From: Enterococcus sp. 4G2_DIV0659
Lineage (GTDB): Bacteria > Bacillota > Bacilli > Lactobacillales > Enterococcaceae
Assembly: GCF_002140715.2 (NCBI RefSeq)
Contig: NZ_NGLE02000001.1
Span: 476,001-540,000 of the forward strand
DNA length: 64,000 nucleotides
Direction of reading: 5' to 3'
Both the position numbers and the translations under genes were made by a program. The first letter of the stretch is position 1, and the number at the start of each line of letters is the position of its first letter. The notes beneath the pieces are model-generated. The model made no database searches. It saw only the letters and a program-made list of their open reading frames with translations, and was not told the DNA's origin. This document shows positions 1-8,449 of this stretch, piece by piece.

Positions 1-258
1 ATCTATGAAAAAAGTAAAATGCTTCGCTTAAAATCAATTGTGATGAAATTACGGGAATACTTAGTTTACTTTAGAGATATTTCTATTCGTTCCAAAGAAC
101 GACGTGATAAAGCCTTACATGAGCATTGGCTAATTTATACATGCATGTTAAATCAAGAAGAAGAACAATTGTCCGCTTTGATTACCGAGCATTTGGATTA
201 TTCCCAAACATTTATCATTAAAGAAATGGAAAAACACTTACATGACACAAGCAAATAA
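1..258 (+). CDS. GntR-family regulator, C-terminal fragment (FCD ligand domain)
   Basis: The frame is open from base 1, so the gene begins upstream of the window and only about 85 C-terminal residues are seen. The helical pattern with R-R-D-K-A-L-x-E-H followed by E-E-E-Q-L-S-A-L-I-T-E-H-L resembles the end of the all-helical FCD effector domain of FadR-type GntR regulators. Its stop lies 17 bases inside the next gene, citG, so the two are probably co-transcribed and translationally coupled. In enterococci the citrate fermentation genes are activated by the GntR protein CitO, and the position next to citG makes a CitO-like role plausible. The DNA-binding half is outside the window, so this is inference. 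Confidence 0.6.
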   Translation: MYEKSKMLRLKSIVMKLREYLVYFRDISIRSKERRDKALHEHWLIYTCMLNQEEEQLSALITEHLDYSQTFIIKEMEKHLHDTSK

Positions 259-1132
259 ACACGCTGTACAGCCTCAAATAATTAGCGCATTAGCTTTACA
301 ATCCCTAGTATTTGAAGCCAGTCTTTCTCCCAAGCCAGGCTTGGTCGATCCTAAAAGTAGCGGCGCACATTTTGACATGACTTATTTTACTTTTATTGAT
401 AGCAGCGCTGCTCTTGCGCCATTTTTAACTGAATATGTTTCTATTGGAATGACGCATAAAGGATCCCCTTCCGACTTATTTTCAAAGATACGAAACCTTG
501 GACAACAAGCTGAAAAAACGATGTTAACAGCAACAAAAGGAATCAATACCCATAAAGGCGCTAATTTTTCTTTTGCATTACTTTTAAGCGCAACGGGAAA
601 AATAATCCAAGACCACCATTTATCATTACCTTTTTCTGAAAAAGAAACAACGGCTATTTTTACTTATGTAAAGGACATGACCAAGGGATTACTTTCAAAA
701 GATTTCGCTAATTTAGCTCAAAAAGAACGCCTCAGTTACGGTGAAAAACTTTATTTAGAGCATGGGATTATCGGTATTCGAGGAGAAGCAGAGGCAGGCT
801 ATCCGACTCTTCAAAAAATTGCACTGCCTTTTTTAAGAAGCCACCAAAAAAATGAACAACATCAGACTTTTTTATTATTGTTACTCCATCTAATGGCTAA
901 GATAGAAGACTCAAACCTCATCAATCGTGGTGGCGTTAACGCGTGGAAAAAAGTTCAAAATCAAGCAAATGAACTGCTAGAAACGTTTTCAATAAACAGC
1001 TCTATAAATGAATTAGAGCAAGCACTCACTTGCTTCGATCAAGAATTAACCAAAGCTCACCTTAGTCCTGGTGGAGCTGCCGATTTATTAGCACTGAGTT
1101 ATTTTTTTGCTCAATTAGAACATCTATGGTGA
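242..1132 (+). CDS. citG: Triphosphoribosyl-dephospho-CoA synthase CitG
   Basis: CitG makes 2'-(5''-triphosphoribosyl)-3'-dephospho-CoA from ATP and dephospho-CoA, the precursor of the prosthetic group of the citrate lyase acyl carrier protein. At 296 residues it has the usual length of the family. Typical stretches are visible: L-S-P-K-P-G-L-V-D near residue 30, T-K-G-I-N-T-H-K-G-A-N-F near 100, G-I-R-G-E-A-E-A-G-Y-P near 180, and a C-terminal S-P-G-G-A-A-D-L-L. The start overlaps the preceding regulator by 17 bases, and the ribosome binding site is weak and far (GGAAAA), which fits translational coupling. The lyase subunits themselves are not in the window. The gene ends in a shared terminator with the convergent response regulator. 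Confidence 0.9.
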   Translation: MTQANKHAVQPQIISALALQSLVFEASLSPKPGLVDPKSSGAHFDMTYFTFIDSSAALAPFLTEYVSIGMTHKGSPSDLFSKIRNLGQQAEKTMLTATKGINTHKGANFSFALLLSATGKIIQDHHLSLPFSEKETTAIFTYVKDMTKGLLSKDFANLAQKERLSYGEKLYLEHGIIGIRGEAEAGYPTLQKIALPFLRSHQKNEQHQTFLLLLLHLMAKIEDSNLINRGGVNAWKKVQNQANELLETFSINSSINELEQALTCFDQELTKAHLSPGGAADLLALSYFFAQLEHLW

Positions 1133-1163
1133 TTTTCCGATCACAATAAACAGTACTTCTTAG

Positions 1164-1219
1164 ATAAAGGCGACACTCACAAAAAATTGACGGACAATTT
1201 TCGTGAATATCGCCTTTAT
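1164..1219. terminator. Bidirectional terminator between citG and the response regulator
   Basis: Outer arms ATAAAGGCGA and TCGCCTTTAT enclose a second imperfect stem built from the AAAAATTG / CAATTTT segment. It lies between two convergent genes and overlaps the response regulator stop codon. Confidence 0.7.
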
Positions 1220-1959
1220 TTATCAGAGCCAAATGTTTTAGTATCAGAATCTTTTCCTTCTGGATTAAACAAATACCCAATTCCCCAAACCGTCTGTAGA
1301 TATTGCGGTTTTTTGGGGTCATCTTCGATTTTATTTCTTAGATAATTCATATACACCGTGATTAAGTTTTTGTCCATGTCCCCATCACTCCAGACACTAG
1401 CGTAAATCTGTTCTTTACTAAAGACTTGATAGGGATTTTCCATGAAAAACAGAATCATCATGATCTCTTTAGACGTCATATTTACTATCTCACCATTTTT
1501 GCTAAACTGATATTGATTTTTATCAAAGGAAAAGATCCCTTCTTTTAGCATCGATTCTTCCCGATGCCGACTCAATGTCAACAATTGTTCCGTTCGATTT
1601 AATGTACTGATGACTTGGGCTCTCAATACATTTGGGGCAAAGGGTTTGGCGATATAGACGTCTCCTCCAGATTCTAGACCACTGACGATGTCTTGCTCAC
1701 TTTTTTTCCCACTAACAAAAATAATTGGCGTTAACGGTTGACGTTCTCGAATCAATTGAGCCAAATGATAGCCATCGTTTTCATGCTCTAAACTTACATC
1801 TAGAAGAAACAATTGAAAGTCCACTCGTTCCATAATGTCTATTGTTTTTTCGATTGTATCGCTTTGATATACTAATAGACCTGTTGACTGAAGAGACTTC
1901 CAAATCAAACGTCGAATTGCTGGATCATCATCTACTACCAAAATTTTTTCGTTTCGCAA
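1216..1959 (-). CDS. OmpR/PhoB-type response regulator
   Basis: A two-domain transcription factor. The N-terminal receiver has the acidic pair D10-D11, phospho-acceptor D54 in L-L-D-V, S83 in F-V-S-G, and K105 in A-K-P-F. The C-terminal winged helix (about residues 140-235) ends with the usual V-W-G-I-G-Y-L-F. The frame could open at a GTG nine bases upstream, but that GTG is part of the ribosome binding site GAGGTG. The TTG at 1959 has an 8-base spacing and starts M-R-N-E-K-I-L-V-V-D-D-D, so TTG is chosen. It is divergent from the sensor kinase at 2071 with about 110 bases between them, and is its probable partner. The signal and target genes are not evident. Confidence 0.85.
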   Translation of the reverse strand: MRNEKILVVDDDPAIRRLIWKSLQSTGLLVYQSDTIEKTIDIMERVDFQLFLLDVSLEHENDGYHLAQLIRERQPLTPIIFVSGKKSEQDIVSGLESGGDVYIAKPFAPNVLRAQVISTLNRTEQLLTLSRHREESMLKEGIFSFDKNQYQFSKNGEIVNMTSKEIMMILFFMENPYQVFSKEQIYASVWSDGDMDKNLITVYMNYLRNKIEDDPKKPQYLQTVWGIGYLFNPEGKDSDTKTFGSDK

Positions 1960-2070
1960 CGTGCACACCTCATTATTTTTTTTACATTATCTATACAATA
2001 GCTGAATTATCTTTAAATTTCAACATGAACTTGTTATGATATGAACAGACTTTTAAAAGGAGCTAGACCA

Positions 2071-3921
2071 ATGAAACGAACAACTAAAATTGTCAATCGG
2101 ATGATTGCCGTATTAATCGTCTTTATTGTTGTATCCGTTTTCTTTGCTATCCGCGGATTTTATGTAATTCGCAAAACAACAACAGCTAGTGGACAAGACT
2201 TTTTATTGCAATCAACAGAATATGTGGGAAAAGTCATTCAACTCTCTATGAAAAATCGTCATCAAGCGCTAAACTACCTAGCTATTGATGGAAATTTGAA
2301 AAATAGCGAGGACCCAGTGACCTATTTGAAGAATAGTCGCTCATCTTTAAATACATTTTTTGACTCGCTGAATGATGAAACAGATGCACTCTTTTATATA
2401 GATGCTGATGGAACCCCACTCTATGCTTTCCATTGGGATTCAAAAGAAAAGCAAACGAAGATCACTGATATTGAAACCATCCGTCCATTTATTGATCATG
2501 ATTTATCTCTGAAGCAATTACTTGATAAACCAACGGCTCAAAATGGTGATTCTTACTTTATTGAAAAAAAAGCATATATCAATTTTTATAAAGAAATCAG
2601 AACAGACGCTGGCAAAATCGATGGTTATTTGATTTTACCATTGAATTTAGAAGCTTTTTACAAACATTTTCTACAAGATTTTGAAGTCGATTATAAAGGC
2701 TATCCAATGATCAAAGATCGCTCTATGACTGTAGTCATGCATCCTGTGGAACAGCAAGTTGGTTTAGATATTATCAATGATCGAGAGAAGCTTTATCCGA
2801 ACTTTGATTATTCAGATTTAAAACGATTAGAAAAATATCAATTAACGCATGACTCTGGTAAATTAACCTATAAGTCTTATTGGTGGGACGAAGATATGCC
2901 TACAGAAGTCTTAAAAATCAGCGCGTTTGAATGGATCGATGTTGGCTTAGCACGCTGGGTCGTAGCCATCAATGCTGATTACAATGAACGCAACAATGAT
3001 ATTATCAATTTTGTCATTGTTTTGTCTTTATTATTGGTTTTATTGCTACTATTGATTATTATCTGTTCCTTGTTTATCCGTAATTTTAGAAAAAAAGAAA
3101 CTATTGAAGAAGAAAATCGTCACTTGATTGAAACCCAAAAACAACAAAAAATGCAGCATCAGTTAGAGTTAGAACTTTATCAGCGCAATAAAATGGAAAC
3201 AGTCGGTCTTCTTACAACATCTATCGTTCATGATATGAATAATTTTTTGACACCAATTATTGGTAATACACAATTGTTATTGGAAGAATACGCTGAAAAT
3301 CAGCTATTAGAAGAAGATTTACAAGAAATTTTGCATTCTGCTCAAAAAGGAAAACAATTATCAGCTAATGTTTTACGCTTTTCTAAAACACAAGCAAGCG
3401 TACAAGAATGGGTAGATATTTCGGCTGCAATCGGAGTTGCGACTCACTTGATTGGTGAGATTATTCCTAAAAACACACAGCTCACTCTTTCGATACAAGA
3501 AAATTTAGGTAGGACAAAATTAGAAGAAATCGATTTGCAAAATTTGATTTACAACCTAATTACTAATGCTTATCAAGCCACTAAAAGCAATCCGAATCAA
3601 CAATCTCAAATCCAAGTTATTGTCTCTCCTGCTTCCAATGAAACAGTTGAGCGAGCAAAGAAAGAGAATCCTCAAATGAATCAGTTTGAACGCTTTGTAA
3701 CTCTGGAAATTTCTGATAATGGACCTGGAATTCCTGATGCATTAAAAGAAAAAATATTTGAACCATTTTTTACCACTAAATCTGCAGATGAAGGTACTGG
3801 TCTTGGTTTATTTGCGGTAGCATCTATCGTCTCAAAATACGAATGGTATCTGTCATTAGATTCAAAAGAAGGAAAAGGAACTCGCTTTTTCATCACATTC
3901 CCTGTCCGGTTTCCTGAATAG
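2071..3921 (+). CDS. Membrane sensor histidine kinase with large extracellular sensor domain
   Basis: A 616-residue kinase. TM1 is at about residues 11-27 and TM2 at about 309-335. They enclose a roughly 280-residue outside domain, probably a double Cache fold. After TM2 comes a charged coiled coil, then the H-box I-V-H-D-M-N-N-F with acceptor His387, the N-box L-I-Y-N-L-I-T-N-A-Y, G1 D-N-G-P-G-I-P, F-box E-P-F-F-T-T-K and G2 G-T-G-L-G-L-F. H-D-M-N-N-F-L-T-P resembles the NtrB/DctB-like kinase group more than the OmpR-partner group, although the divergent regulator is OmpR-like. The start is the ATG preceded by AAAGGAG; an upstream in-frame ATG at 2041 lacks a site. The ligand is unknown; organic acids such as citrate are a guess from the neighbouring citG. 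Confidence 0.85.
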   Translation: MKRTTKIVNRMIAVLIVFIVVSVFFAIRGFYVIRKTTTASGQDFLLQSTEYVGKVIQLSMKNRHQALNYLAIDGNLKNSEDPVTYLKNSRSSLNTFFDSLNDETDALFYIDADGTPLYAFHWDSKEKQTKITDIETIRPFIDHDLSLKQLLDKPTAQNGDSYFIEKKAYINFYKEIRTDAGKIDGYLILPLNLEAFYKHFLQDFEVDYKGYPMIKDRSMTVVMHPVEQQVGLDIINDREKLYPNFDYSDLKRLEKYQLTHDSGKLTYKSYWWDEDMPTEVLKISAFEWIDVGLARWVVAINADYNERNNDIINFVIVLSLLLVLLLLLIIICSLFIRNFRKKETIEEENRHLIETQKQQKMQHQLELELYQRNKMETVGLLTTSIVHDMNNFLTPIIGNTQLLLEEYAENQLLEEDLQEILHSAQKGKQLSANVLRFSKTQASVQEWVDISAAIGVATHLIGEIIPKNTQLTLSIQENLGRTKLEEIDLQNLIYNLITNAYQATKSNPNQQSQIQVIVSPASNETVERAKKENPQMNQFERFVTLEISDNGPGIPDALKEKIFEPFFTTKSADEGTGLGLFAVASIVSKYEWYLSLDSKEGKGTRFFITFPVRFPE

Positions 3922-4014
3922 AAATCCGTTCTCTCTATTAGGCTGTATAGTATTTTTTTCTTTCATTTTTGGTTATACTAATAGAGAAATCATTTTGTTA
4001 AAGGAGTTCTATTT

Positions 4015-5229
4015 ATGGGGAATTATTTTAGTTTCATTATGGGTATTATTTACCTTTTAGGTGCATTGGCTATTCCAACTTGGCGCCGTAAAAAAGTCAA
4101 TCAAGATTGGATATTTTTTGAGCTTCTTTGGTTTTCTATCTGCTTTATTTTTTATGTTATTTTTTTAGAACTTGAGCTTCACAGTTTTTACTTTTTGATC
4201 CCGTTCGCTTTTCTTCTGCTTTTTCTTTTTTGCTATTTTAATGAAAAACGTAGATTAATAAATGGCTTATTATTTAATCTATTTTTAGTCGTTGGTATGA
4301 CGTATCTTGGCTTTTTAGTCATTAGAACTATGAATTTACTATTAGTCGTTTTAGCTGGGATCACAGGAGCCGTCTTATTAGTATTCGTGTTGATTGGTAT
4401 TTATGCACTACTTGTTTTCTTGTATTGGAATGCAATTGTTGTAATGCGTAAAGAAGGACGTTCCTTAGCAAATTTATTGACGCTACTTTTAGCGATTGGC
4501 TTGACCGCCTTTTTGATTTTTAATCATTATTCCAATCAACTTTTACCTTCTTGGGCATCTTTGTTATTCGGGATTTTACCGTTAGTAATGGGGTATTTTT
4601 CACTTATTTTTTATAACTTTCTAACAATTTCAATCATCTATCAATTCAATCAGCCGAAGTATAATCAAGATTTCATTATTGTTCTAGGTTCGGGCTTAAT
4701 TGATGGAAAAACAGTCCCGCCTCTTTTAGGAAAACGAATCGAGAAAGCTATCCAATTTTATAAAGCACAATCTCGTGCCACTTTAACCCCTCCTAAAATT
4801 GTGATGTCTGGTGGTAAAGGAGATGATGAACATATTGCCGAAAGTCTGGCGATGAAAAATTATGCAGTAGAAAAAGGTATACCTGAAGAAGATATTTTAG
4901 TTGAAACCAATTCTAAAAATACGTTGGAAAATATGAAATTTTCTAAAGAAATCATGGAAAATTCCTTTGGTGGAACCGACTTTCATGCGATTTTCACGAC
5001 GAATAATTTTCACTTATTTCGTGCAGGACTTTTTGCAAAAATGGCCGCTCTAAATGCAAATGGAATTGGAGCCAAAACAGCTTTTTACTTTCTGCCGAAT
5101 GCTTTTTTAAGAGAGTTTATTGCTATTGTTATGATGCATAAACGCCGTCATTTGATTGTTTGTGGTCTACTCACTGTATTAATGATCGTTTTAGCATGTA
5201 TCGACTTCTTTTTTGTTTCTTACTATTAA
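4015..5229 (+). CDS. YdcF-like DUF218 membrane protein
   Basis: The first 210 residues or so form six to seven hydrophobic membrane segments. The DUF218 domain follows (about residues 220-375), with I-I-V-L-G-S-G-L at its first strand, M-S-G-G-K-G-D-D-E near residue 265, and T-N-S-K-N-T-L-E-N-M, all typical of the YdcF/SanA/ElyC superfamily. A last membrane helix closes the protein. ElyC and SanA act in envelope biogenesis, but the biochemical activity is not settled and no substrate can be read here. The ribosome binding site AAAGGAG is well placed, and a TATACT box lies just upstream (about 3974), so it is probably transcribed independently of the kinase gene. Confidence 0.8.
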   Translation: MGNYFSFIMGIIYLLGALAIPTWRRKKVNQDWIFFELLWFSICFIFYVIFLELELHSFYFLIPFAFLLLFLFCYFNEKRRLINGLLFNLFLVVGMTYLGFLVIRTMNLLLVVLAGITGAVLLVFVLIGIYALLVFLYWNAIVVMRKEGRSLANLLTLLLAIGLTAFLIFNHYSNQLLPSWASLLFGILPLVMGYFSLIFYNFLTISIIYQFNQPKYNQDFIIVLGSGLIDGKTVPPLLGKRIEKAIQFYKAQSRATLTPPKIVMSGGKGDDEHIAESLAMKNYAVEKGIPEEDILVETNSKNTLENMKFSKEIMENSFGGTDFHAIFTTNNFHLFRAGLFAKMAALNANGIGAKTAFYFLPNAFLREFIAIVMMHKRRHLIVCGLLTVLMIVLACIDFFFVSYY

Positions 5230-5319
5230 ACAAGTTTGCGACAAACGGTCGTTTCTCTAGATATTTATCTCAGTCCGTTGGTTCATAACAGAAAACAAAT
5301 TGATTATTGGCTAAAATAT

Positions 5320-5396
5320 AAAGAAACGATCAGCCTCAACTACTTCTCGTCACTGTTTCCATGACTGAAATTTAGCTGTAGATTGATCGTTTCTTT
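5320..5396. terminator. Bidirectional terminator with long loop
   Basis: A 13-base perfect inverted repeat, AAAGAAACGATCA and TGATCGTTTCTTT, encloses a 51-base loop. It lies between two convergent genes, with T-rich sequence on both exits. Confidence 0.65.
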
Positions 5397-5485
5397 TATA
5401 GAGGATAAAACAAAAACTTCTTTCCAAAGTCTTCCGCTTCGAGTTTTAATGTGAGCGAAATATGGCTAATTATCTAAAGTCGTTT

Positions 5486-6655
5486 TTACTCTTTTAATCG
5501 TTTCATTTCTTCTTCCTCATGGTATAAACTTGAAATATCTTTATACCATTCAAAAATGTGCGTAATAATGACTTTAGCTGCGGCATAGACAGGAATGCCA
5601 AGAATAACTCCTACTACTCCAAATAACTTTCCAGAGGTCAATAACACCAACAAGATCGTCACAGGATGAATGTCTAACTGACTGCCCAAAACAAGTGGTG
5701 AAATCACTCGTCCTTCAATCGTTTGCTCAATAACAAAAACTACTAAGACTTTGGCTAATAAAACAGGACCTCCAACAATTCCTAAAAAAATTGCTGGCAC
5801 CATTGCTAAAAATGACCCTAAATAAGGAATCAAATTTAGAAAACCTGCACTGATTCCTAGTGTAATGGCATAATCTAACCCAATAGATGAAAAACCTATA
5901 ATAAACATCACTGCAACAGCAAAAGCCACAGTCAACTGCCCACGAATATACGAAGAGACTTGAGAATTTACTTCCCCCAAAACTTTTAACGTCGGCTGAC
6001 GCATTTTATTCGGTAAAAACTTCATCAAATACGGTGCTAGCTCTTTACCATCTTTTAACAAATAAAATAAGATAAAAGGCATGGTGATAAGTGCAACTAC
6101 AACGGTCGCCACAGCACCTACAAAACTGCCAAGTCCTTGAACTGTAAATGTTGAAATATTACGAATAATATCCCCTAAAGAACTAGACAACTTATCCCCC
6201 ATCTCTTCTAGTTGCACTCGAAATTGTGCAAAGAAAGGATCTCCCAAAATTTCCTGCATTTTCTTATCAATCGTCTCAAGATATTGCGGAAAATGATTTG
6301 CAAAGCTGATTGTTTGTTCTTGTATTTTTGGCACAATCACTACAAGGCCCCAAATGATCAACGCAATTACAATAATAAATAATCCGATGATGCTCCAGAT
6401 ACGAGGGACTTTTTTCTTTTCTAGGTAATCAACAACCGGATTCATTAAATAATACAAAATTCCCGCCATAATCAATGGCAATCCAACAACGCCTATAAAT
6501 TGCCACACTGGTTTAAATAAATAAGATACCTTCGTAAAAACCAGCAGAATCAAAAGAATCAATAACACAATCAAAAGTGCTGTAACCACCTGATTATTTA
6601 AAAACCAACGCCAAAACCAAGATAAACGTTTTTCTTTTTCATTTTTTTGTTCCAT
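5486..6655 (-). CDS. AI-2E family (PerM/YtvI-like) membrane transporter
   Basis: A polytopic membrane protein of 389 residues with about eight hydrophobic segments. It has the family signature in its C-terminal half: L-N-L-I-P-Y-L-G-S-F, then P-V-L-L-A-K-V-L and E-G-R-V-I-S-P-L-V-L-G. Members include TqsA-type autoinducer-2 exporters and sodium/proton antiporters, so the substrate cannot be named. The ATG at 6655 is chosen over 6670 because GGAGTG sits seven bases before it. This start follows the stop of the IIA-like gene by only four bases, which indicates coupled translation. Confidence 0.8.
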   Translation of the reverse strand: MEQKNEKEKRLSWFWRWFLNNQVVTALLIVLLILLILLVFTKVSYLFKPVWQFIGVVGLPLIMAGILYYLMNPVVDYLEKKKVPRIWSIIGLFIIVIALIIWGLVVIVPKIQEQTISFANHFPQYLETIDKKMQEILGDPFFAQFRVQLEEMGDKLSSSLGDIIRNISTFTVQGLGSFVGAVATVVVALITMPFILFYLLKDGKELAPYLMKFLPNKMRQPTLKVLGEVNSQVSSYIRGQLTVAFAVAVMFIIGFSSIGLDYAITLGISAGFLNLIPYLGSFLAMVPAIFLGIVGGPVLLAKVLVVFVIEQTIEGRVISPLVLGSQLDIHPVTILLVLLTSGKLFGVVGVILGIPVYAAAKVIITHIFEWYKDISSLYHEEEEMKRLKE

Positions 6656-6659
6656 TTGC

Positions 6660-7022
6660 TCACACTCCATGCGATAAATAGTCTATCGTTGTTCCAACTT
6701 TTATTTTCGGCAGTTCACTTGGAGAAAGGTACAAACCGTTGGCAATTGCTTCTTCTTTAGGAACCTCATCAAAGATCAATGTTACATGAGCAATACTATT
6801 TAAATTATTATTAGCAAATGAACCAACATACGTAATTGTGTATTCTTTATCATCTATTTTTAGTTGGTCCCCTTTTTTCATTTCTAATGCTTGTGTTTCT
6901 TGAAACTTTTGGATTACAGAATATTCTTTCAATCCCTCTGTTGCACTTTCACCAAATAAAATGATTATTGGTTCTTTTTCATCCAGTGCCTGTGGGCCGA
7001 TCTCAGTAACTATTGCTTTCAT
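6660..7022 (-). CDS. PTS glucitol/sorbitol IIA-like protein, apparently without phospho-histidine
   Basis: A 120-residue cytosolic protein matching the GutA/SrlB family (PF03829) over its full length, with A-L-D-E-K-E-P-I-I-I-L-F, the V-G-S-F-A-N-N-N-L core and I-A-H-V-T-L-I-F-D. In the E. coli enzyme, as I recall its sequence, the phosphorylated His43 lies in E-Y-C-F-I-H. The aligned segment here is E-Y-S-V-I-Q, so the histidine seems replaced by glutamine. No other PTS subunit is nearby. A sensory or structural role with the downstream AI-2E permease, rather than sugar phosphorylation, is the better inference. The start has GAAGGAG eight bases upstream. Confidence 0.75.
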   Translation of the reverse strand: MKAIVTEIGPQALDEKEPIIILFGESATEGLKEYSVIQKFQETQALEMKKGDQLKIDDKEYTITYVGSFANNNLNSIAHVTLIFDEVPKEEAIANGLYLSPSELPKIKVGTTIDYLSHGV

Positions 7023-7108
7023 ACGTATCGCTCCTTCTCCATTAGTCAATCTTTATTATAACATAGAACACTTTTTCTTTTTCATTATTTTAAGCTTTAT
7101 TCTTCACA

Positions 7109-7149
7109 TAAAAAAGATAGATTGGCCTAAAAATAACCAGTCTACCTTT
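7109..7149 (-). terminator. Terminator after the 3D-domain gene
   Basis: TAGATTGG pairs with CCAGTCTA (one G-U pair) around an 11-base AT loop. The A run at the left becomes a T run on the minus strand. Confidence 0.65.
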
Positions 7150-7166
7150 TTATTATCTATCATTCG

Positions 7167-7754
7167 TTATACTAAAATTGTCACTTCTACTTGTCTTCTT
7201 CCCCATTCGATACAGCGGGATACATCTGCAAAATGGAGATCAATAATATTGCCTTTAATCGCACCTCCAGTATCGCTAGCTACAGCTTCACCATATCCTT
7301 CAACAAATAATTTTGTCCCTAAAGGAATCACCGTTGGATCAACAGCGATTGCCATTGGGTTCACTTGAAGATCTTGTCCCATAGCCGTCATATTTCCTCC
7401 ACCGATTATTCCTTCATTACACGAGTAGGCTGTAGCTTCCATCATCATCTTTTGCCCAGTTGGTGTCACATGTTTTACAGGTTGCTCTTGTACATCTTTT
7501 TTCTCAGCTTCTTTTATTTTTGTTTGTTTTTCTTTATTTAAAATATCGGCTTTTACGGCTCGGATCGCCTGCCCTTGCGCTAATAACTTAACCATAGAGT
7601 TAGATAACTCTTTTACTTTGCCTTCAGATAGTACTGTATAATTCTTTAAACTTTCTAAATGACTGCTTTTATTTTCAGCTGCATATACAGGAATAACTGA
7701 TCCCATAATAAAACACGCAACGATAAACAACATAGGTAACCATCTTCTCTTCAT
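7167..7754 (-). CDS. Secreted 3D-domain cell-wall protein
   Basis: A 195-residue protein with an N-terminal signal peptide (two Arg, hydrophobic core, V-Y-A-A-E cleavage region). A lysine/glutamate-rich linker follows, then a C-terminal 3D domain of about 90 residues. The three aspartates that name the domain are visible in V-D-P-T-V-I-P-L-G-T, S-D-T-G-G-A-I-K-G and I-I-D-L-H-F. This domain shares the double-psi barrel catalytic core of lytic transglycosylases such as MltA, so the protein likely trims peptidoglycan at the cell surface. It is monocistronic, with its own terminator. A ribosome binding site with GAGAGGAAACG precedes the start. Confidence 0.85.
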   Translation of the reverse strand: MKRRWLPMLFIVACFIMGSVIPVYAAENKSSHLESLKNYTVLSEGKVKELSNSMVKLLAQGQAIRAVKADILNKEKQTKIKEAEKKDVQEQPVKHVTPTGQKMMMEATAYSCNEGIIGGGNMTAMGQDLQVNPMAIAVDPTVIPLGTKLFVEGYGEAVASDTGGAIKGNIIDLHFADVSRCIEWGRRQVEVTILV

Positions 7755-8257
7755 TCAATCGTTTCCTCTCTAAAATTCGTACGAGAGTTATCCTAACACG
7801 TTCAATCGCTTAGTTGGTTACCATTTAATTAAAGCTTTGTTACGTCTTACTAGAAAACGGTTTGATGATTGTTACATTGGAAATATGTTCATTTTCTTTA
7901 GTAAATGAATAGAAATTGCCAACTATCCTTCGCACTAAAATAAGTATTTTTTTCTTCATTAGAAAATGAATTAAAGAAAGAAGCATACGAACTATCACTT
8001 TTTATTATAATTACACGTATTCATGCTGTCTAATACGTACAAAAAAAACAATAAATCGTTTTCATTACACTCTGTTTACAAAAAATACAATATTTTTTTA
8101 TAGAAGAGTCGGTGTTTAAACTAAAAAAACAGAACAAAACTAAATATACGTTTTGTTCTGCTCTTTAAATATGAGTACATAGTAAGAAAAAAATCTTTTT
8201 CAACCTCTTAAAGTTACGTCTTTTCTTCTTAACCTATCTTTTAATTCAATGTTCCTC
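7755..8257. other. Intergenic region between the 3D-domain gene and the epuA-like gene
   Basis: About 500 AT-rich bases without a supported gene. The right part (8130-8160) holds the terminator of the upstream minus-strand genes. The rest should contain the promoter of the 3D-domain gene, but I could not choose a convincing -35/-10 pair. I see no RNA gene or repeat. Confidence 0.6.
8130..8160 (-). terminator. Terminator after murA/epuA-like genes
   Basis: The perfect 11-base arms CAGAACAAAAC and GTTTTGTTCTG flank a 9-base loop, followed on the minus strand by seven T. Confidence 0.85.
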
Positions 8258-8434
8258 TTATTTAAAAAAGTCTTGAATATGAGCCCAAATATCTTCATTG
8301 AAGACATCTTTTGGGTTTCCTCCACCGATCACTCCATAGCCGATCATTGTTCCAGCAACAAATAAAATGATCACCAAAGCAATCACAACTAAAACTTTCA
8401 ACAAAGTCACGATTATATAGCGTGTCGAGCTCAT
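8258..8434 (-). CDS. EpuA-like small membrane protein (DNA-directed RNA polymerase subunit beta family)
   Basis: A 58-residue protein starting M-S-S-T-R-Y-I-I-V-T-L-L-K. It has a single transmembrane helix (about residues 7-30) followed by G-Y-G-V-I-G-G-G-N-P and a short acidic-aromatic tail ending I-Q-D-F-F-K. Small proteins of this pattern lie next to murA in many Lactobacillales and are annotated as EpuA or, misleadingly, as RNA polymerase subunit beta. AAGGGGAAATAGAG before the ATG is a good ribosome binding site. The start is 15 bases after the murA stop, so the two are likely one operon. Confidence 0.75.
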   Translation of the reverse strand: MSSTRYIIVTLLKVLVVIALVIILFVAGTMIGYGVIGGGNPKDVFNEDIWAHIQDFFK

Positions 8435-8449
8435 CTCTATTTCCCCTTT

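Noticed and set aside
1062..1322. Minus-strand frame overlapping citG and the response regulator end
   Set aside because: It crosses a terminator and two supported genes in other frames, without a start signal.
5230..5485. Small RNA gene between the YdcF-like gene and the AI-2E gene
   Set aside because: The 13-base inverted repeat with T-rich exits is sufficient as a shared terminator; no promoter was visible.
7109..7149. Possible riboswitch upstream of the sorbitol-IIA-like gene
   Set aside because: The hairpin is a simple terminator of the 3D-domain gene; no aptamer-like sequence precedes it.
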